This document shows positions 41,770 to 52,300 of a DNA stretch of 64,000 bases, one piece after another. Within the stretch, counting starts at the first letter, position 1, and each line of letters starts with the position of its first letter. Made by a program: the position numbers and the translations under genes. The notes beneath the pieces were generated by a model that saw only the letters and a program-made list of their open reading frames with translations, was not told the origin of the DNA and made no database searches. Location of the stretch: NCBI GenBank assembly GCA_900120395.1, contig LT635553.1:548186-612185 (forward strand), read 5' to 3'. This stretch comes from Porphyromonadaceae bacterium FC4 (GTDB lineage: Bacteria; Bacteroidota; Bacteroidia; Bacteroidales; Porphyromonadaceae).

Positions 41770-43389
41770 ATGAGAAAGTTATTTTCATTTGCGGCATTTG
41801 CAGCGGCTGCCCTTGCATTCACTGCATGCCAGAAGACAAACGAAGGAAACGCTCCTGTACTTGACGGTAATACCTATGCCGGCGTGACTGCCAAGATCGC
41901 CGGTCCGGGTCTTCGTGACGTGACCGATAACCAAGAGCTCGTTCCCGGAGTAGGCGGTGAGGACGTAATCGGTGGTGGCTACGTCTTCTTCAAGGACTTT
42001 GCCGGACAGACTGTTAATCTGAATGAAGATGGTGGCAAGTACATCTCTGATCCTTTCAAAGCTGAGGCAGGTGACAATGTCGCTCTGACTCTGCTCATCA
42101 ACAAGCCTGCAGCCCTCAACCTGATCCCCAGCGACTTCGCTGCAGACAAGAAGGTAGAGCTAAAGGATCTCCCCAGCCTGATCGCAACAGAAGGCTTCAC
42201 CATGACCGGTGTGACCTCCAAGACGGCTAACATCACAGAGGGTGTCACTGAGGAACAAGTAAAAGCAGGTAGCACTGCGGCTGAGAACAACTTCGACCTC
42301 GGTAACGTGGAGCGTGTTGTGGCAAAGGCTCAGGCATACCTCAATGAGGCAGACCTTGTAAACGGTGAAGGTCTAACTCAGTACGGCTCACTCAAGACTG
42401 ACTTCAAGTGGTCACTCGCAGGATCTGCTAAGGAGTCTTACCTCTTCGCAGACAAGGCAGGTGCCAGCAACCAGATGGATGAGGCAACTCAGCTGTACAA
42501 AGGCTTTGAGTCTGCAGTACATGCCATCAAGGTTGATGAGTCTGTAGCAAATCTCGCTAAGTCTCTGCAGAAGGTATCTGATACGTATACTGATACAAAG
42601 CTGACCTCTAACTTTGAGGCTAAGACCCTTGCAAAAAAGGAGGGCACTGACAAGTCTGAGGCTGCTGCTAAGTCTGTATTCTTCTTCGAGAACAGCTGCA
42701 AAGATCACGTTGCCACTGCCGCTGAGACCTATCCTTTCAAGCGCTTTGCTTACTACAAGGTGTACGCTAACCTCATCCCCAGCGCAGGTAAGAAGGTTGA
42801 GGGTGATGCACTAGTAGCGGCTACTGAAGCTGACTATACAGAGCGTACTTACGACGTTGTGATTTCTAAGGAGCTTCGCAACAAGCTTGTTAACGAGGGC
42901 GACGCTACCGGTAAGAAGTGGGCTGCAGAAAAGTTCGTAGAGGTGAAGGACGGTGAGGGTACCCTTACTCACTACACTCTGAGCATCACTGATAAGGCCG
43001 GTACTTTCTACATCGGATCTGACAACGTGATGTACCGCGGTCTTGACGCTGCTGCCAAGGCAGGTCTCACCAGCGTACGCAAGTTCGAGGGTGGTAAGAT
43101 GGTTTACCTGACTGTAGTCAACCGTCAGAAGAACGATAAGGATATCACCATCAATGCTGATACCCGTCGTAACAACATCTACCAGATCACTGTAGATGGC
43201 TTTGATGCGCTCGGTCTCAACTACGACCCGATCGATCCTGAGGACCCGAACATTCCACAGCCCGGTGACAACCCCTTCGAGCCGGAACCCGATCCCGACA
43301 AGGAGATCGACGAGGCTGAGACTTGGATGCGTGTAACCGCTAACATCCTCCAGTGGAACCACGTAACTCGTCACGAGACTCTGAAGTAA
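41770..43389 (+). CDS. mfa1: Mfa1-family major fimbrial subunit (fimbrillin)
   Basis: The main building block of a Mfa-type fimbria, 539 residues. It is made as a lipoprotein (lipobox FTAC, Cys20) and, by analogy with Porphyromonas gingivalis Mfa1, cut after an arginine by an Arg-specific protease: here GPGLR49-DVTDN stands at just that place. The body has two beta domains; the last 25 residues after a Pro/Glu/Asp-rich linker (NPFEPEPDPDKEIDEAE) form the strand WMRVTANILQWNHV that can fill the groove of the next subunit. The codon choice looks more uniform and less G+C rich than in neighbouring genes, as for a highly expressed product. Its 118-base leader includes a small dyad just before the ATG. 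Confidence 0.93.
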   Translation: MRKLFSFAAFAAAALAFTACQKTNEGNAPVLDGNTYAGVTAKIAGPGLRDVTDNQELVPGVGGEDVIGGGYVFFKDFAGQTVNLNEDGGKYISDPFKAEAGDNVALTLLINKPAALNLIPSDFAADKKVELKDLPSLIATEGFTMTGVTSKTANITEGVTEEQVKAGSTAAENNFDLGNVERVVAKAQAYLNEADLVNGEGLTQYGSLKTDFKWSLAGSAKESYLFADKAGASNQMDEATQLYKGFESAVHAIKVDESVANLAKSLQKVSDTYTDTKLTSNFEAKTLAKKEGTDKSEAAAKSVFFFENSCKDHVATAAETYPFKRFAYYKVYANLIPSAGKKVEGDALVAATEADYTERTYDVVISKELRNKLVNEGDATGKKWAAEKFVEVKDGEGTLTHYTLSITDKAGTFYIGSDNVMYRGLDAAAKAGLTSVRKFEGGKMVYLTVVNRQKNDKDITINADTRRNNIYQITVDGFDALGLNYDPIDPEDPNIPQPGDNPFEPEPDPDKEIDEAETWMRVTANILQWNHVTRHETLK

Positions 43390-43490
43390 TAACACTTCAT
43401 CCTGATCCGTACTAGACGGATCAACCATAGGGTAGGGGCGCTTGATCGCTCCCCTACCCACAAGAAATAAAATAAGAATTTACCAAGCAC

Positions 43491-44477
43491 ATGAGCGGAA
43501 TGAAAGCTACGTTTCGGTTTATCTCAATACTTGCAGGTGCTCTCCTAGCGACAGGCTTGCTGAGCAGTTGCCATGATCAGATCTTTGAGGACCTGTCGGA
43601 GTGTCCACAGGGGGTCGTCTTTACCTTTGACATCCTCCACCCCGACGGTATAGAGTACAGTACTGCGGTCAAGGAGATCCGTCTCTTTGCCTTTGACAAG
43701 GATGGGAAGCTCATCGGTGAGTACACCGATAAGCCGATCGACTCCTTTGGTCCGAACCATTCGTTGACCACCGACCTCTACAAGCCCGGTCAGGAGCTGA
43801 CCTTTATCGCTTGGGGCGGAGCCAACCTCGATGCCTACGACTTCTCCGGCTTTACCCCCGGAACCTCGATGGCGGAGATGACCGTGGCCCTTGCCAAGCA
43901 GGCAGATAAGATCAAGGCAGAAGCAGCACCCCTCTTTGTGAGCCAAAAGAAAGTGACCCTCACCCAAGAGGAGCGCGTAGGGACTCGCTACGACCGGGTA
44001 CACATCGACTTCATCCAGCTGACCAACCGCATCGACCTCGTGGTGGAGGGCTTTGCCGAGGGCGTGAAGCCGGCGATACGCTTTGTGGCACAAAACAGTC
44101 ACTACGCTGCTGATGGTGCGCTCCGTCCTGACACCCCCTTTGAGTACCTGCCCAAGCTGGCGGAGACTGCTGACGGTAAGCACGGCGGTGCGCTGCATGC
44201 GGTCTTTGATATCCTCAAGCTCGACCCCACACTCGACTACCCCGTAGAGATCTACGACGAAGCGACCGGAGAGGTCCTCTACTCCTTTGACCTGCTCAAG
44301 GACTACATCCTCTACAACGGTCCTTTCGCACAGGGTGACAGAGGCTATACGCTTGACCGCAACCATCACTTCGATATCTGGATCCTCCTCGATAGAGGAC
44401 CAAAGGATACCTACATGGCGATACAGGCACGTATCCTCAAGTGGAACCTGGTTTTTCGTAACGAATCCCTCTCATAA
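43491..44477 (+). CDS. mfa2: Mfa2/FimB-family fimbrial anchor subunit
   Basis: A 328-residue lipoprotein (signal ending LSSC, Cys27) of the FimB/Mfa2 family, which ends fimbrial growth and holds the fibre in the outer membrane. The mature start CHDQIFEDLSECPQGVVFTFD is the family signature, and DYPVEIYD, YILYNGPFAQ and NHHFDIWILLDRG follow in the second domain. No arginine processing site of the Mfa1 kind is seen after the lipobox, consistent with a subunit that stays lipidated. Its last residues (YMAIQARILKWNLVFRNESL) resemble the donor strand of the two Mfa1 proteins. It lies 101 bases behind mfa1. Confidence 0.92.
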   Translation: MSGMKATFRFISILAGALLATGLLSSCHDQIFEDLSECPQGVVFTFDILHPDGIEYSTAVKEIRLFAFDKDGKLIGEYTDKPIDSFGPNHSLTTDLYKPGQELTFIAWGGANLDAYDFSGFTPGTSMAEMTVALAKQADKIKAEAAPLFVSQKKVTLTQEERVGTRYDRVHIDFIQLTNRIDLVVEGFAEGVKPAIRFVAQNSHYAADGALRPDTPFEYLPKLAETADGKHGGALHAVFDILKLDPTLDYPVEIYDEATGEVLYSFDLLKDYILYNGPFAQGDRGYTLDRNHHFDIWILLDRGPKDTYMAIQARILKWNLVFRNESLS

Positions 44478-44608
44478 CGACACAGACGATAAGGTACGGC
44501 GGACGGGCACAGGGTCAGCTGAATGGTGATGCTCTTGGACAACCTCTCCCGTACACTATATAAGAAGAAGCTTTGCTTAGATTCATCAAAAGAAGCTTTA
44601 TCAGACTT

Positions 44609-46282
44609 ATGAATACATTGCTCAGACATACGATGGCTCCCGTAGCCCTGCTTGCCCTGGCGCTGCCGGTCCTCACCGGCTGCCGACAGGACTCAGTGCG
44701 TGGCGTAGAGGATCCGGACCATGCCGTGCGCTCCACGGTACTGGGTCTCCGTGCGACCTCTACTCTCCCGACCGGGGGGGTACGTGACGTCACCGAGGAG
44801 CAGACGGACGTCGCTCCGGCAAAGGATACAGGCGAGGGTGAGATCACCTACATACAGGTCTCATTGCCACAGTTGAATTTCCTGCAAAAAACTACCCCCG
44901 ACCCCGACAGCAACAACGGTGAGTATACGGGATACTTTCAGATACCGCTCCTGCAGAGTGTCACCACACCCTATGCGGTACTGATCGGCTCGCAGGACCT
45001 CGGCCTTGCTACGACGGACTTCACGCCCGACAAGACGGTGGGTAGCGATCGCTTCCTCGATCTCATCCACGCAGATGGCTTCGTCCAGACCACTAAGTCG
45101 TCTGAAGGCTCCACCACCATCGAACCCGGCGTGACCGACCCCACGGCGGAGAATCGCAACATTGTCTCTGTAGAGGTGGAGCGCGTCGTCGGTAAGCTCC
45201 AGATAGCGCAGAAAGATGGGCTCAGCCTCACTCTGCCCTCGGTAGGTACGTTCTCCCCACTCACCTACTCCATGGCGGGGTCGGCAAAGGAGACCTACCT
45301 CTTTCGCGACCATGCGGGTAGCCGTACCCTCGTTGATAAGCCCGGGCAGAATGCTGTTTATGAGGGCTTTAAGTCGGTCATCGACGATGAGACCGTCCCA
45401 CCCGATGGCTGGGATCCGAAGGCGGGGCACCCCTTCCTCCGGCGCGTCTCTGATAAGGAGGGCGGCGACTACGTCCTCGGTGGCTACTACCGCAACCCCA
45501 AGAAGGTGACCACTGCCACAGCGACCGCCACCTCGATTAACGGAGGCTTTTACTTCTACGAAAACTCCATGTACGGTGGCACCAAGGTGGCAGCCAAAAA
45601 GGGCGAGATCAAGTACAACCGCATCGCCTACGCCAAGGTCTACACCAAGCTCACCCCCAGCCACGCCTATAAAACCAAGTATGTAAGTGGTAGCTATGAA
45701 AGGGAGTTGGTTAAACCTGAGGAGTTTACTGAGGAACAGAGTTATCAACTAGAGATTTCCAAGGAACTCTATTATAAACTAAAGGGCGATCCAACATACG
45801 CTGACCGTTTAACCACCGGATGGACTTCTAAACCGGGTGGAGCCGGCTACCAGTCCTATGACCTCAGTGTGACGGATAAGCCTGGTACCTTTTACGAGGG
45901 AGTGGAGGACGGTGTTCTCTACCTTCGTCTGCGAGATGCAGTGTTGATGGGTAACAAGTCTGTCCGCAAGTACGACGAGGGGCGGATGGTCTATCTGCTG
46001 CCGCTCAATAGGCAGCTCGATGCTACCAAGAAGTTCGTCAACTACTGCGATACACGTCGCAACAATATCTACGACATCACTATCGACGGTATCGACGCCA
46101 TCGGACACAACTACGACCCCGTCGATCCCGACGACCCCAACGTACCCAAGCCTGAGGACAACCCATTCGAACCCCCTACAGATCCTCAGATACCGGTAGA
46201 AGAACCGGATTACCTCATGCGCATCACTGCCAAGGTCATCAAGTGGAACCTTGTGGAGAAGCACTATGCTCTCTGGGAATAA
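44609..46282 (+). CDS. Second Mfa1-family fimbrillin
   Basis: A 557-residue paralogue of the major subunit. Lipobox VLTGC (Cys25), an Arg-Asp-Val-Thr processing site (GGVR59-DVTEEQ), and the same signposts as in mfa1: AGSAKETYLF, DTRRNNIYDITIDGIDAIGHNYDPVDPDDPNVP, a linker NPFEPPTDPQIPVEEP and the end strand YLMRITAKVIKWNLV. It might be an alternative shaft subunit or a minor component. I prefer ATG 44609 over a TTG at 44573, which would add a charged leader. Bases 45721-45780 hold only 21 G+C of 60, against 35 of 60 in 45601-45660, a patch that suggests recombination. Confidence 0.88.
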   Translation: MNTLLRHTMAPVALLALALPVLTGCRQDSVRGVEDPDHAVRSTVLGLRATSTLPTGGVRDVTEEQTDVAPAKDTGEGEITYIQVSLPQLNFLQKTTPDPDSNNGEYTGYFQIPLLQSVTTPYAVLIGSQDLGLATTDFTPDKTVGSDRFLDLIHADGFVQTTKSSEGSTTIEPGVTDPTAENRNIVSVEVERVVGKLQIAQKDGLSLTLPSVGTFSPLTYSMAGSAKETYLFRDHAGSRTLVDKPGQNAVYEGFKSVIDDETVPPDGWDPKAGHPFLRRVSDKEGGDYVLGGYYRNPKKVTTATATATSINGGFYFYENSMYGGTKVAAKKGEIKYNRIAYAKVYTKLTPSHAYKTKYVSGSYERELVKPEEFTEEQSYQLEISKELYYKLKGDPTYADRLTTGWTSKPGGAGYQSYDLSVTDKPGTFYEGVEDGVLYLRLRDAVLMGNKSVRKYDEGRMVYLLPLNRQLDATKKFVNYCDTRRNNIYDITIDGIDAIGHNYDPVDPDDPNVPKPEDNPFEPPTDPQIPVEEPDYLMRITAKVIKWNLVEKHYALWE

Positions 46283-46325
46283 TTGCGTACTCGGGTAATG
46301 ACTTTATGAAGTATGAAATTGGCTT

Positions 46326-47825
46326 ATGAAGAATAGTATGAGATATACCACTCGGCTCCTACTCCTGAGCCTCCTTGTCCTCGGCCTCGCCGGCTGCCAT
46401 CAGAACGTGATACCGGCAGACGGAGAGCGGATGGATGGCTGCGGGCGTATGGTCCGTATCACGGCAAAGATCCTCCCGAGCGATGCTCCTCTACGTGCAC
46501 TCGGCGAAGTACAGGATGATCCCGATGATGATCCCGATACCCCCTTCGACCCAGAGGTGGTTGACCCGAATAAACGGTACTTCGATGAGGACCGCATTGA
46601 TCACGTCATGCTCTATGTCTACGACAAGGACGAACTGATCAAGACCGTCTTCTACCACGATCCGAAGATTACTGTCGGCATGCCGACAGCCTTTGACGGA
46701 CTGGAGGTGAAGACTTTTGGAAAAGATGCCGGAGGAACCTTTACGTTCGACCTCTTGCTCTCCCCCGGGCGCTACCGCTTTGTCCTCCTTGTCAACGACC
46801 CACAGTGCTACTACGAGGCAAAGAAAGGCAACATCCGCCGCCCCGAAAAGATCTATCTCGATCAAATGACTGAAGAGAGAGGATTGATCAGCAGTGAAGT
46901 CTTGATAAATTCTAGGCCGTACTACAGCGTTACACATCCCCGAGTGATCCCGATGACCGGCCAGGCGATGCTCACTATCCCTAAAGGTAATGACGACGGT
47001 ACGCCCAAAACCGTGACCCCCTCCATCGACCTGGAGCGCATCATGGCGAGGATAGAGATCATCCTCACGACGGCGAACAAAGATGAGTCCGAGTACCTTA
47101 GTCCTGAGATTGCGAATTATAAGGCTGATAATCGGGAGTATGTCGATGGCACTACCACCGGCAGGCTCACGAAGGGTAGACTTGTAGATCTTGTGGACAA
47201 AGACTGGCGTGCCGGCACCCTGGAGATCCTTCCCACCAAAGGGGAGTACACCGCTACCGGCAGAGGTATGTCCGAGGAGAGCCGACTCTACAGCGACCGT
47301 ACCGCTGAGGACTATCTACAGTACTTCCGCAATGTCGACACCTACCGGACTACTGTCACCAGACGGTATGCTCAAGACATGGATGAACGGAATGCATTTA
47401 CGAGTCTAACTAAGATGTACCATCAACGTTCCAAATCACTAAGCGGTAAGCGCTATCTTAATCTTTATTACCTCTATATCCCGCCTATGTTCATCGATGG
47501 ATTGACGAAAGAGGATATGCCCTACATCCTCATCGGAGTCAATACCAAAGGCCAGATTATACCTGATGATGCTCCGGTAAGAGCTGAGCAGATGACCTAC
47601 TTCCGTCTCCCCATCACTACACTCGTCTCTGCAGCGGGAGGGGGCATAGAGGAGAAGTTTGAGGTACGCCGCAACACCACCTACAGCATCTACGCCGCTT
47701 TCCGTGGCGGTCGTCTCATCCTCGACGACGGCATCAAGGTGCTCCCCTGGAAAGTAGAAAACGAAACCATCGAGGTGGATGTCGACGATGCCATTACTCC
47801 TCCCGTAATTCCCATAGACAAATGA
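46326..47825 (+). CDS. Mfa/Fim accessory fimbrial lipoprotein (Mfa3-like position)
   Basis: A 499-residue lipoprotein (lipobox LAGC, Cys24) behind the second fimbrillin gene. The N-terminal domain (DEDRIDHVMLYVYDKDELIKTVFYHD and SPGRYRFVLLVNDPQCYYEAKKG) and the second domain (VTPSIDLERIMARIEIILTT, YIPPMFIDG, RRNTTYSIYAAFRGG) follow the two-domain fimbrillin plan. The end GIKVLPWKVENETIEV resembles an exchange strand. By order it corresponds to the accessory genes after mfa2 in P. gingivalis (mfa3, mfa4), although identity with one of them cannot be shown here. It overlaps the next gene by four bases (ATGA). Confidence 0.78.
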   Translation: MKNSMRYTTRLLLLSLLVLGLAGCHQNVIPADGERMDGCGRMVRITAKILPSDAPLRALGEVQDDPDDDPDTPFDPEVVDPNKRYFDEDRIDHVMLYVYDKDELIKTVFYHDPKITVGMPTAFDGLEVKTFGKDAGGTFTFDLLLSPGRYRFVLLVNDPQCYYEAKKGNIRRPEKIYLDQMTEERGLISSEVLINSRPYYSVTHPRVIPMTGQAMLTIPKGNDDGTPKTVTPSIDLERIMARIEIILTTANKDESEYLSPEIANYKADNREYVDGTTTGRLTKGRLVDLVDKDWRAGTLEILPTKGEYTATGRGMSEESRLYSDRTAEDYLQYFRNVDTYRTTVTRRYAQDMDERNAFTSLTKMYHQRSKSLSGKRYLNLYYLYIPPMFIDGLTKEDMPYILIGVNTKGQIIPDDAPVRAEQMTYFRLPITTLVSAAGGGIEEKFEVRRNTTYSIYAAFRGGRLILDDGIKVLPWKVENETIEVDVDDAITPPVIPIDK

Positions 47826-49336
47826 GCACTATGAAGAATAAAATATTGCTAATAGCTACCCTCTTTGGGCTATCTATTACGTTCGCTTCTTGCCAGAAAG
47901 GCATCCACTCGGCAGAGGTTACGCCGGTGGACCCCACTGTGGATCCTTGGGAGGGGTACGAAAAGACTGCTGATGGTACACGGATCATCCTCCCCGAGCC
48001 CATCACTCTCGACATCTCTGTTGCTCCGACACGCAGCATGAGCGAAGTCCTGAGAGCTGCTACAGGGGACTTCGACGGCAGCTACAGCGACGATGAGCGG
48101 GCAAGAGCCACGGTCAATACCCCTAAGCCAGATCAACCAACAAGACCCACAATGCCTTATCGTCCTGGTACCGTTGAGTTTGGACAGTGGTACTACTCCG
48201 ATGAGTACAGAGAGTGGCAGCGAAAGGATGACTATTCGAGGTTTTGGAACACCAACGGTGGTGAGGACTGGATCCGCGACCTCCATATTCCCGAACTGAG
48301 GGAGGGGGATTATGTCGTCAAGGGTTTGGTTCCCTACGAGAGTAGCAATTTTTCCAGTATGGGTTGGTACTCTACACGTACAGATGTATCGCCTTACCCC
48401 AAGGTGACCATCACTTTCTACAAGCTTCCTACCTCTGGTGTTCTCTCGTTTATGGTCAACAGCAAGGCGTACCATACCTACCACAATAGAGTCGAAGGCT
48501 TAGCTCCACTAACATTGGAAAATCCCTTCTTGATTACTGAGAATTCAAATTTCAGCTACGAGCAGGATGTGGTGTCCAAACGCAAACTGGTGAGCGGAGA
48601 GGGGCTATTCCCGGGCAGTGACCTCGGTGGTAACAGTCAATTATTTGAGTCATTCTATCTGCCGATGTTTAGCCGCTTGGTAGACGTGGTGCCCAATGAC
48701 AAGAAGGGAATCAACGGTCGCGAGAGTGGCTCCACCGAGTCGGTGCATGAGATTAGGAGCATCTACCTTGAGCGTGCTGTCGCCAAGGTCACCGTGCGAT
48801 GGGAGTATGAGTATTACCCGGCAGGAAGCACCACCAAGGTGAAGCCTGTCGACGACCACTTCTTCGACGACATCTATCCGGGACAGTACCCCAACATCAC
48901 CAGCGTGGTGCCCAACAACTGGACTGCTCTCAAGAGTCATTACGACCAAGTAGGCAAGCCGGTCGGTACGATGCCCTTCTACCGAATGTACCCCAATATC
49001 TCGCATGTTGATAACGAAAGTGTTGGCACAGCATTATCCAGGGGAGGGACGGAGCACTTCTATATGCCTGAAAACTTCCCCACCAGTGCTTCGGAGCAGT
49101 CGACCATGCTGGTCTACATCACCAAGTTTGATCCGGCTACCAATGAGATTGTGGGCAAGCGACGCTACAAAGTCTTTGAGCTGCCCATAGGTACCAAGCG
49201 TGCCGATGGCTTGCGCGAGGTGCGGCGCAACCACAACTACGAGATCCTCCTCCGCTTCAAGAAAGCGAGCCCTGGTAGCGATCAGCCCATCGAAGTCGAT
49301 CCATGGGAAGGTGTGGATATCCCGACAGAGCTGTAA
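47822..49336 (+). CDS. Fimbrial accessory lipoprotein (Mfa4-like position)
   Basis: A 504-residue lipoprotein (signal MSTMKNKILLIATLFGLSITFASC, Cys24). The first 120 residues are acidic and proline rich, with RPTMPYRPGTVEFGQWYYSDEYREWQRKDDY. The middle reads like a fimbrillin N-domain (IPELREGDYVVKGLVPYES, KVTITFYKLP), and SIYLERAVAKVTVRWEYEY and LREVRRNHNYEILLRFKKA match the second domain. It belongs to the same broad family as its neighbours and is probably a minor part of the fimbrial tip complex. It overlaps the preceding gene by four bases and precedes the giant gene by 37 bases. Confidence 0.75.
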   Translation: MSTMKNKILLIATLFGLSITFASCQKGIHSAEVTPVDPTVDPWEGYEKTADGTRIILPEPITLDISVAPTRSMSEVLRAATGDFDGSYSDDERARATVNTPKPDQPTRPTMPYRPGTVEFGQWYYSDEYREWQRKDDYSRFWNTNGGEDWIRDLHIPELREGDYVVKGLVPYESSNFSSMGWYSTRTDVSPYPKVTITFYKLPTSGVLSFMVNSKAYHTYHNRVEGLAPLTLENPFLITENSNFSYEQDVVSKRKLVSGEGLFPGSDLGGNSQLFESFYLPMFSRLVDVVPNDKKGINGRESGSTESVHEIRSIYLERAVAKVTVRWEYEYYPAGSTTKVKPVDDHFFDDIYPGQYPNITSVVPNNWTALKSHYDQVGKPVGTMPFYRMYPNISHVDNESVGTALSRGGTEHFYMPENFPTSASEQSTMLVYITKFDPATNEIVGKRRYKVFELPIGTKRADGLREVRRNHNYEILLRFKKASPGSDQPIEVDPWEGVDIPTEL

Positions 49337-49373
49337 TGTTGATTTTAAAATAGAATAAAGATATATATATAAT

Positions 49374-52300
49374 ATGAAGCGCAGACTTTTTTCATTCGGC
49401 ACCCTTTTGGTGACGCTGGCGATTCTAGTGACGACGGGCTGTCGTGACCAGTTTGCAGAGGACTACTTCCCCGATAATGACAGGCGTACGGAGGACGGAT
49501 CCTCAAGCGGTGGTGAGCAGGATATGAATATTGTCCTAGATATCCCCGAGATGCTACAGTCCGGCTCTCTACGCTCCCTCACCCCTGATCAGGAGAGTAA
49601 TGCTGAGGCCATCAGGATTCTTGCCTTCAATGTCCCCGCCGGAGGGAATGAAGAGCAAGAGACCTACGCTTATGAGGCGCGCATCAAAAGTGGTCCTACT
49701 CTTAAGGACGATAAGTACTACGTTACACTAACGCTCAATCAAGGAGCTAAGCCTCAGAGGCTGGTGCTCCTTGCCAACCTCCCCGGTGGCAAGTTGCCCG
49801 CTGCGGTTACTGAGGGAGCCACTAAGAAGGATATCTATGAGAGCCTCGTTTATGAGTACGCGGCCGAGGGATGGAAGAGTGCTGGAGACAAGAGCGGTGC
49901 CGCCAAGGGAACGGACTACGACCTGATCCCAATGTGGGGTGAGAGCCGTGCGTTTGATGTAGCCGCCGGTGAGAACACTGTAAAAGACTACTACTATGAC
50001 GATGGGGTCATACGCCTCTACCGTGCGCTAGCTAGGGTCGATGTGGGAATGAATTTTGATACCGCACCTACGCCCGATGCCTCTCTTCCTGAGAGCAATG
50101 AGGGGATGGACAAAACGGCTGAGCGTCTCTTTGACCTCACCGATGTCTACGTTTACCATCCTGCTAAGAGCTACCGTATGGCAGGCAGTATGTCGAATAT
50201 CGAAAAGAAGGACGGCAAGTACAAGGCTACTGCTCCAACACTCCCCGCCGGAGTCGAGTACTACACCGGAAAGACGGCTGATGAGCTCAAAATGCACTAC
50301 GACGTCAATCCCGAGAAGGGGAGTCTCGTACGCTCTATATACCTCCCCGAGGCGCCCGTCAAAGAGACCGGTGTCGTCAAAGAGGAGCTTGACGGCAATG
50401 CCTGCATTGTCGTAGGTGGTGTCTATAAGGGTAATAACTTCAATCCAAAGGGAAAGGAGAATACCGCCAAGACCTACTACCGTATCGACTTCGTCAAGGC
50501 CAAGGAACAGGGTGAGGACAAGGCGTCACGCGTGCCCATCCTACGTAACTACCGCTACCGTATCAATATCCTCAAGATTGATGGTCCCGGTCACAAGACC
50601 CCGGAGGATGCGATCAATAACACCTCCTCTGATGTCATCTACTCTGTCTCTGTCTGGGATGAAAACGAGACCTCTAAGGTGGTTACCGATGGCAAGTATT
50701 GGCTCAAGCTCTCTCAGGACCAGCTCAATGTAGGTAAATATGGCGGTAAGCTGCCCATTACCTTTGAGACCAATTGCCCCGAAGGCTGGGAGCTCATCGT
50801 ACCTGATGAGTACGCTCCCGATCCCCTGAATCACCCCGAGAAGCGTACCCCTAACCCTCTCGCCAAACCGGAGAATAAGGAATGGGTCAAGACGGTACTC
50901 GGACAGAAGATCGGCGACGTCAACGGACTGAAGTCCTCTACCGGCAAGGAGACCAAGCCGGAGACAGTCGACTTTGCCATCAAGATGCAGGACGACCCCG
51001 ATTTCCAAGGACTGGAGGGCGCTTTTATCGTACAGACCTACGGCGGTCGCCTCAATTGGACCGTCCGTGTCCGTCAGACCAATAAGCTCGACCTCGTCCT
51101 CGAGATCTACAAGGACAAGGAGATGACCCAGCAGACCAACTTCATCGAGGTCCACGAGGGTGGGTGGAGTTTCGATAGGACGGTTACGGTGGATGGCAAG
51201 GAGTACTCCCCTAAGGACCAAGGCTCCTATACCGTCTTCTATGTCCGGGCACTCCCCTACGGACCTCTCGAAGGTCAGGAGAAGCTCAAAGGCTGGGATC
51301 TCACCGTCACCGATGCCGGTGGCAATGACTTCAAGTTCTGGTCCTATGGCGGTCATGGATACCCCGGTCCTGATAATAAAGAGACCGACCTCACCGAGAC
51401 CGACTTCCTCAGCTTCAATAATTACTATGAGGGAAACGGGTACATACCCCTGATGTTTAAGCAGGTGGGAAACAACCTCTACGAGCTCGCTGTCTCCAAT
51501 GACGGTATCTCGACGACGAACCGCGACCCCTTCGAGATCCGTCGGAATAAGTATACCTTTACCCTCACGGTTACTGATCCCGCAGACTCGACCAAGAAGG
51601 AGAGTATCTCCAAGTCCATCAATGTTCTCCAGCAGGAGCACAATATCATCCTCTACACCGACAGAGAGCTCACTAATCCGGTTTCCTACGACGAGAACCA
51701 TCCCGAGCTCTTCCTGATGAACGGTAAGGACAAGCAGCTCTACGTCAAGAGCAACATCCCCGGATACATCAAGCTCCTCCGTCAGGGACAGGACGTTCGC
51801 GCACGAGGGACCGATCCGCAGAGACCCGAGATGATTCCGATGGAGCAGATAGTCGGTGCTAAGGCTGACTATAGCCGACTCACGATCGATAAGAGCACGC
51901 TTCAGAAAAATATTAGCACCCCTCAGGACATCTACTATTTCCCCGCCAACCTCGGTACAGAGAATCTCCGCAATATGTACAGCTTCAAGACGCGCGATGA
52001 TATCAAAGCCGACGAGAAGCTGCGCTGGGGCTACGCCGACTGGACCGTCGATACGACCGATCCCTTCTTCAAGTGGAAGTTTGACGATGGCGATGAGGCG
52101 GGTGAAAACTTCCGCACCGAGTTCGTCTGCGTTGCAGTACGCCCGGAGGCCAATTGCTATGTCCTCGAGCTCGACAGCTATGGTATCTTTATCCCTCTCT
52201 CCCGCATCAACACCGCCGCAGACACCTTCTACGACAAGTGGGAGATGCCCAAGGACTGGGACAGCTATATAGTTGGTGCTCTCGGTGGAGAGACACGATG

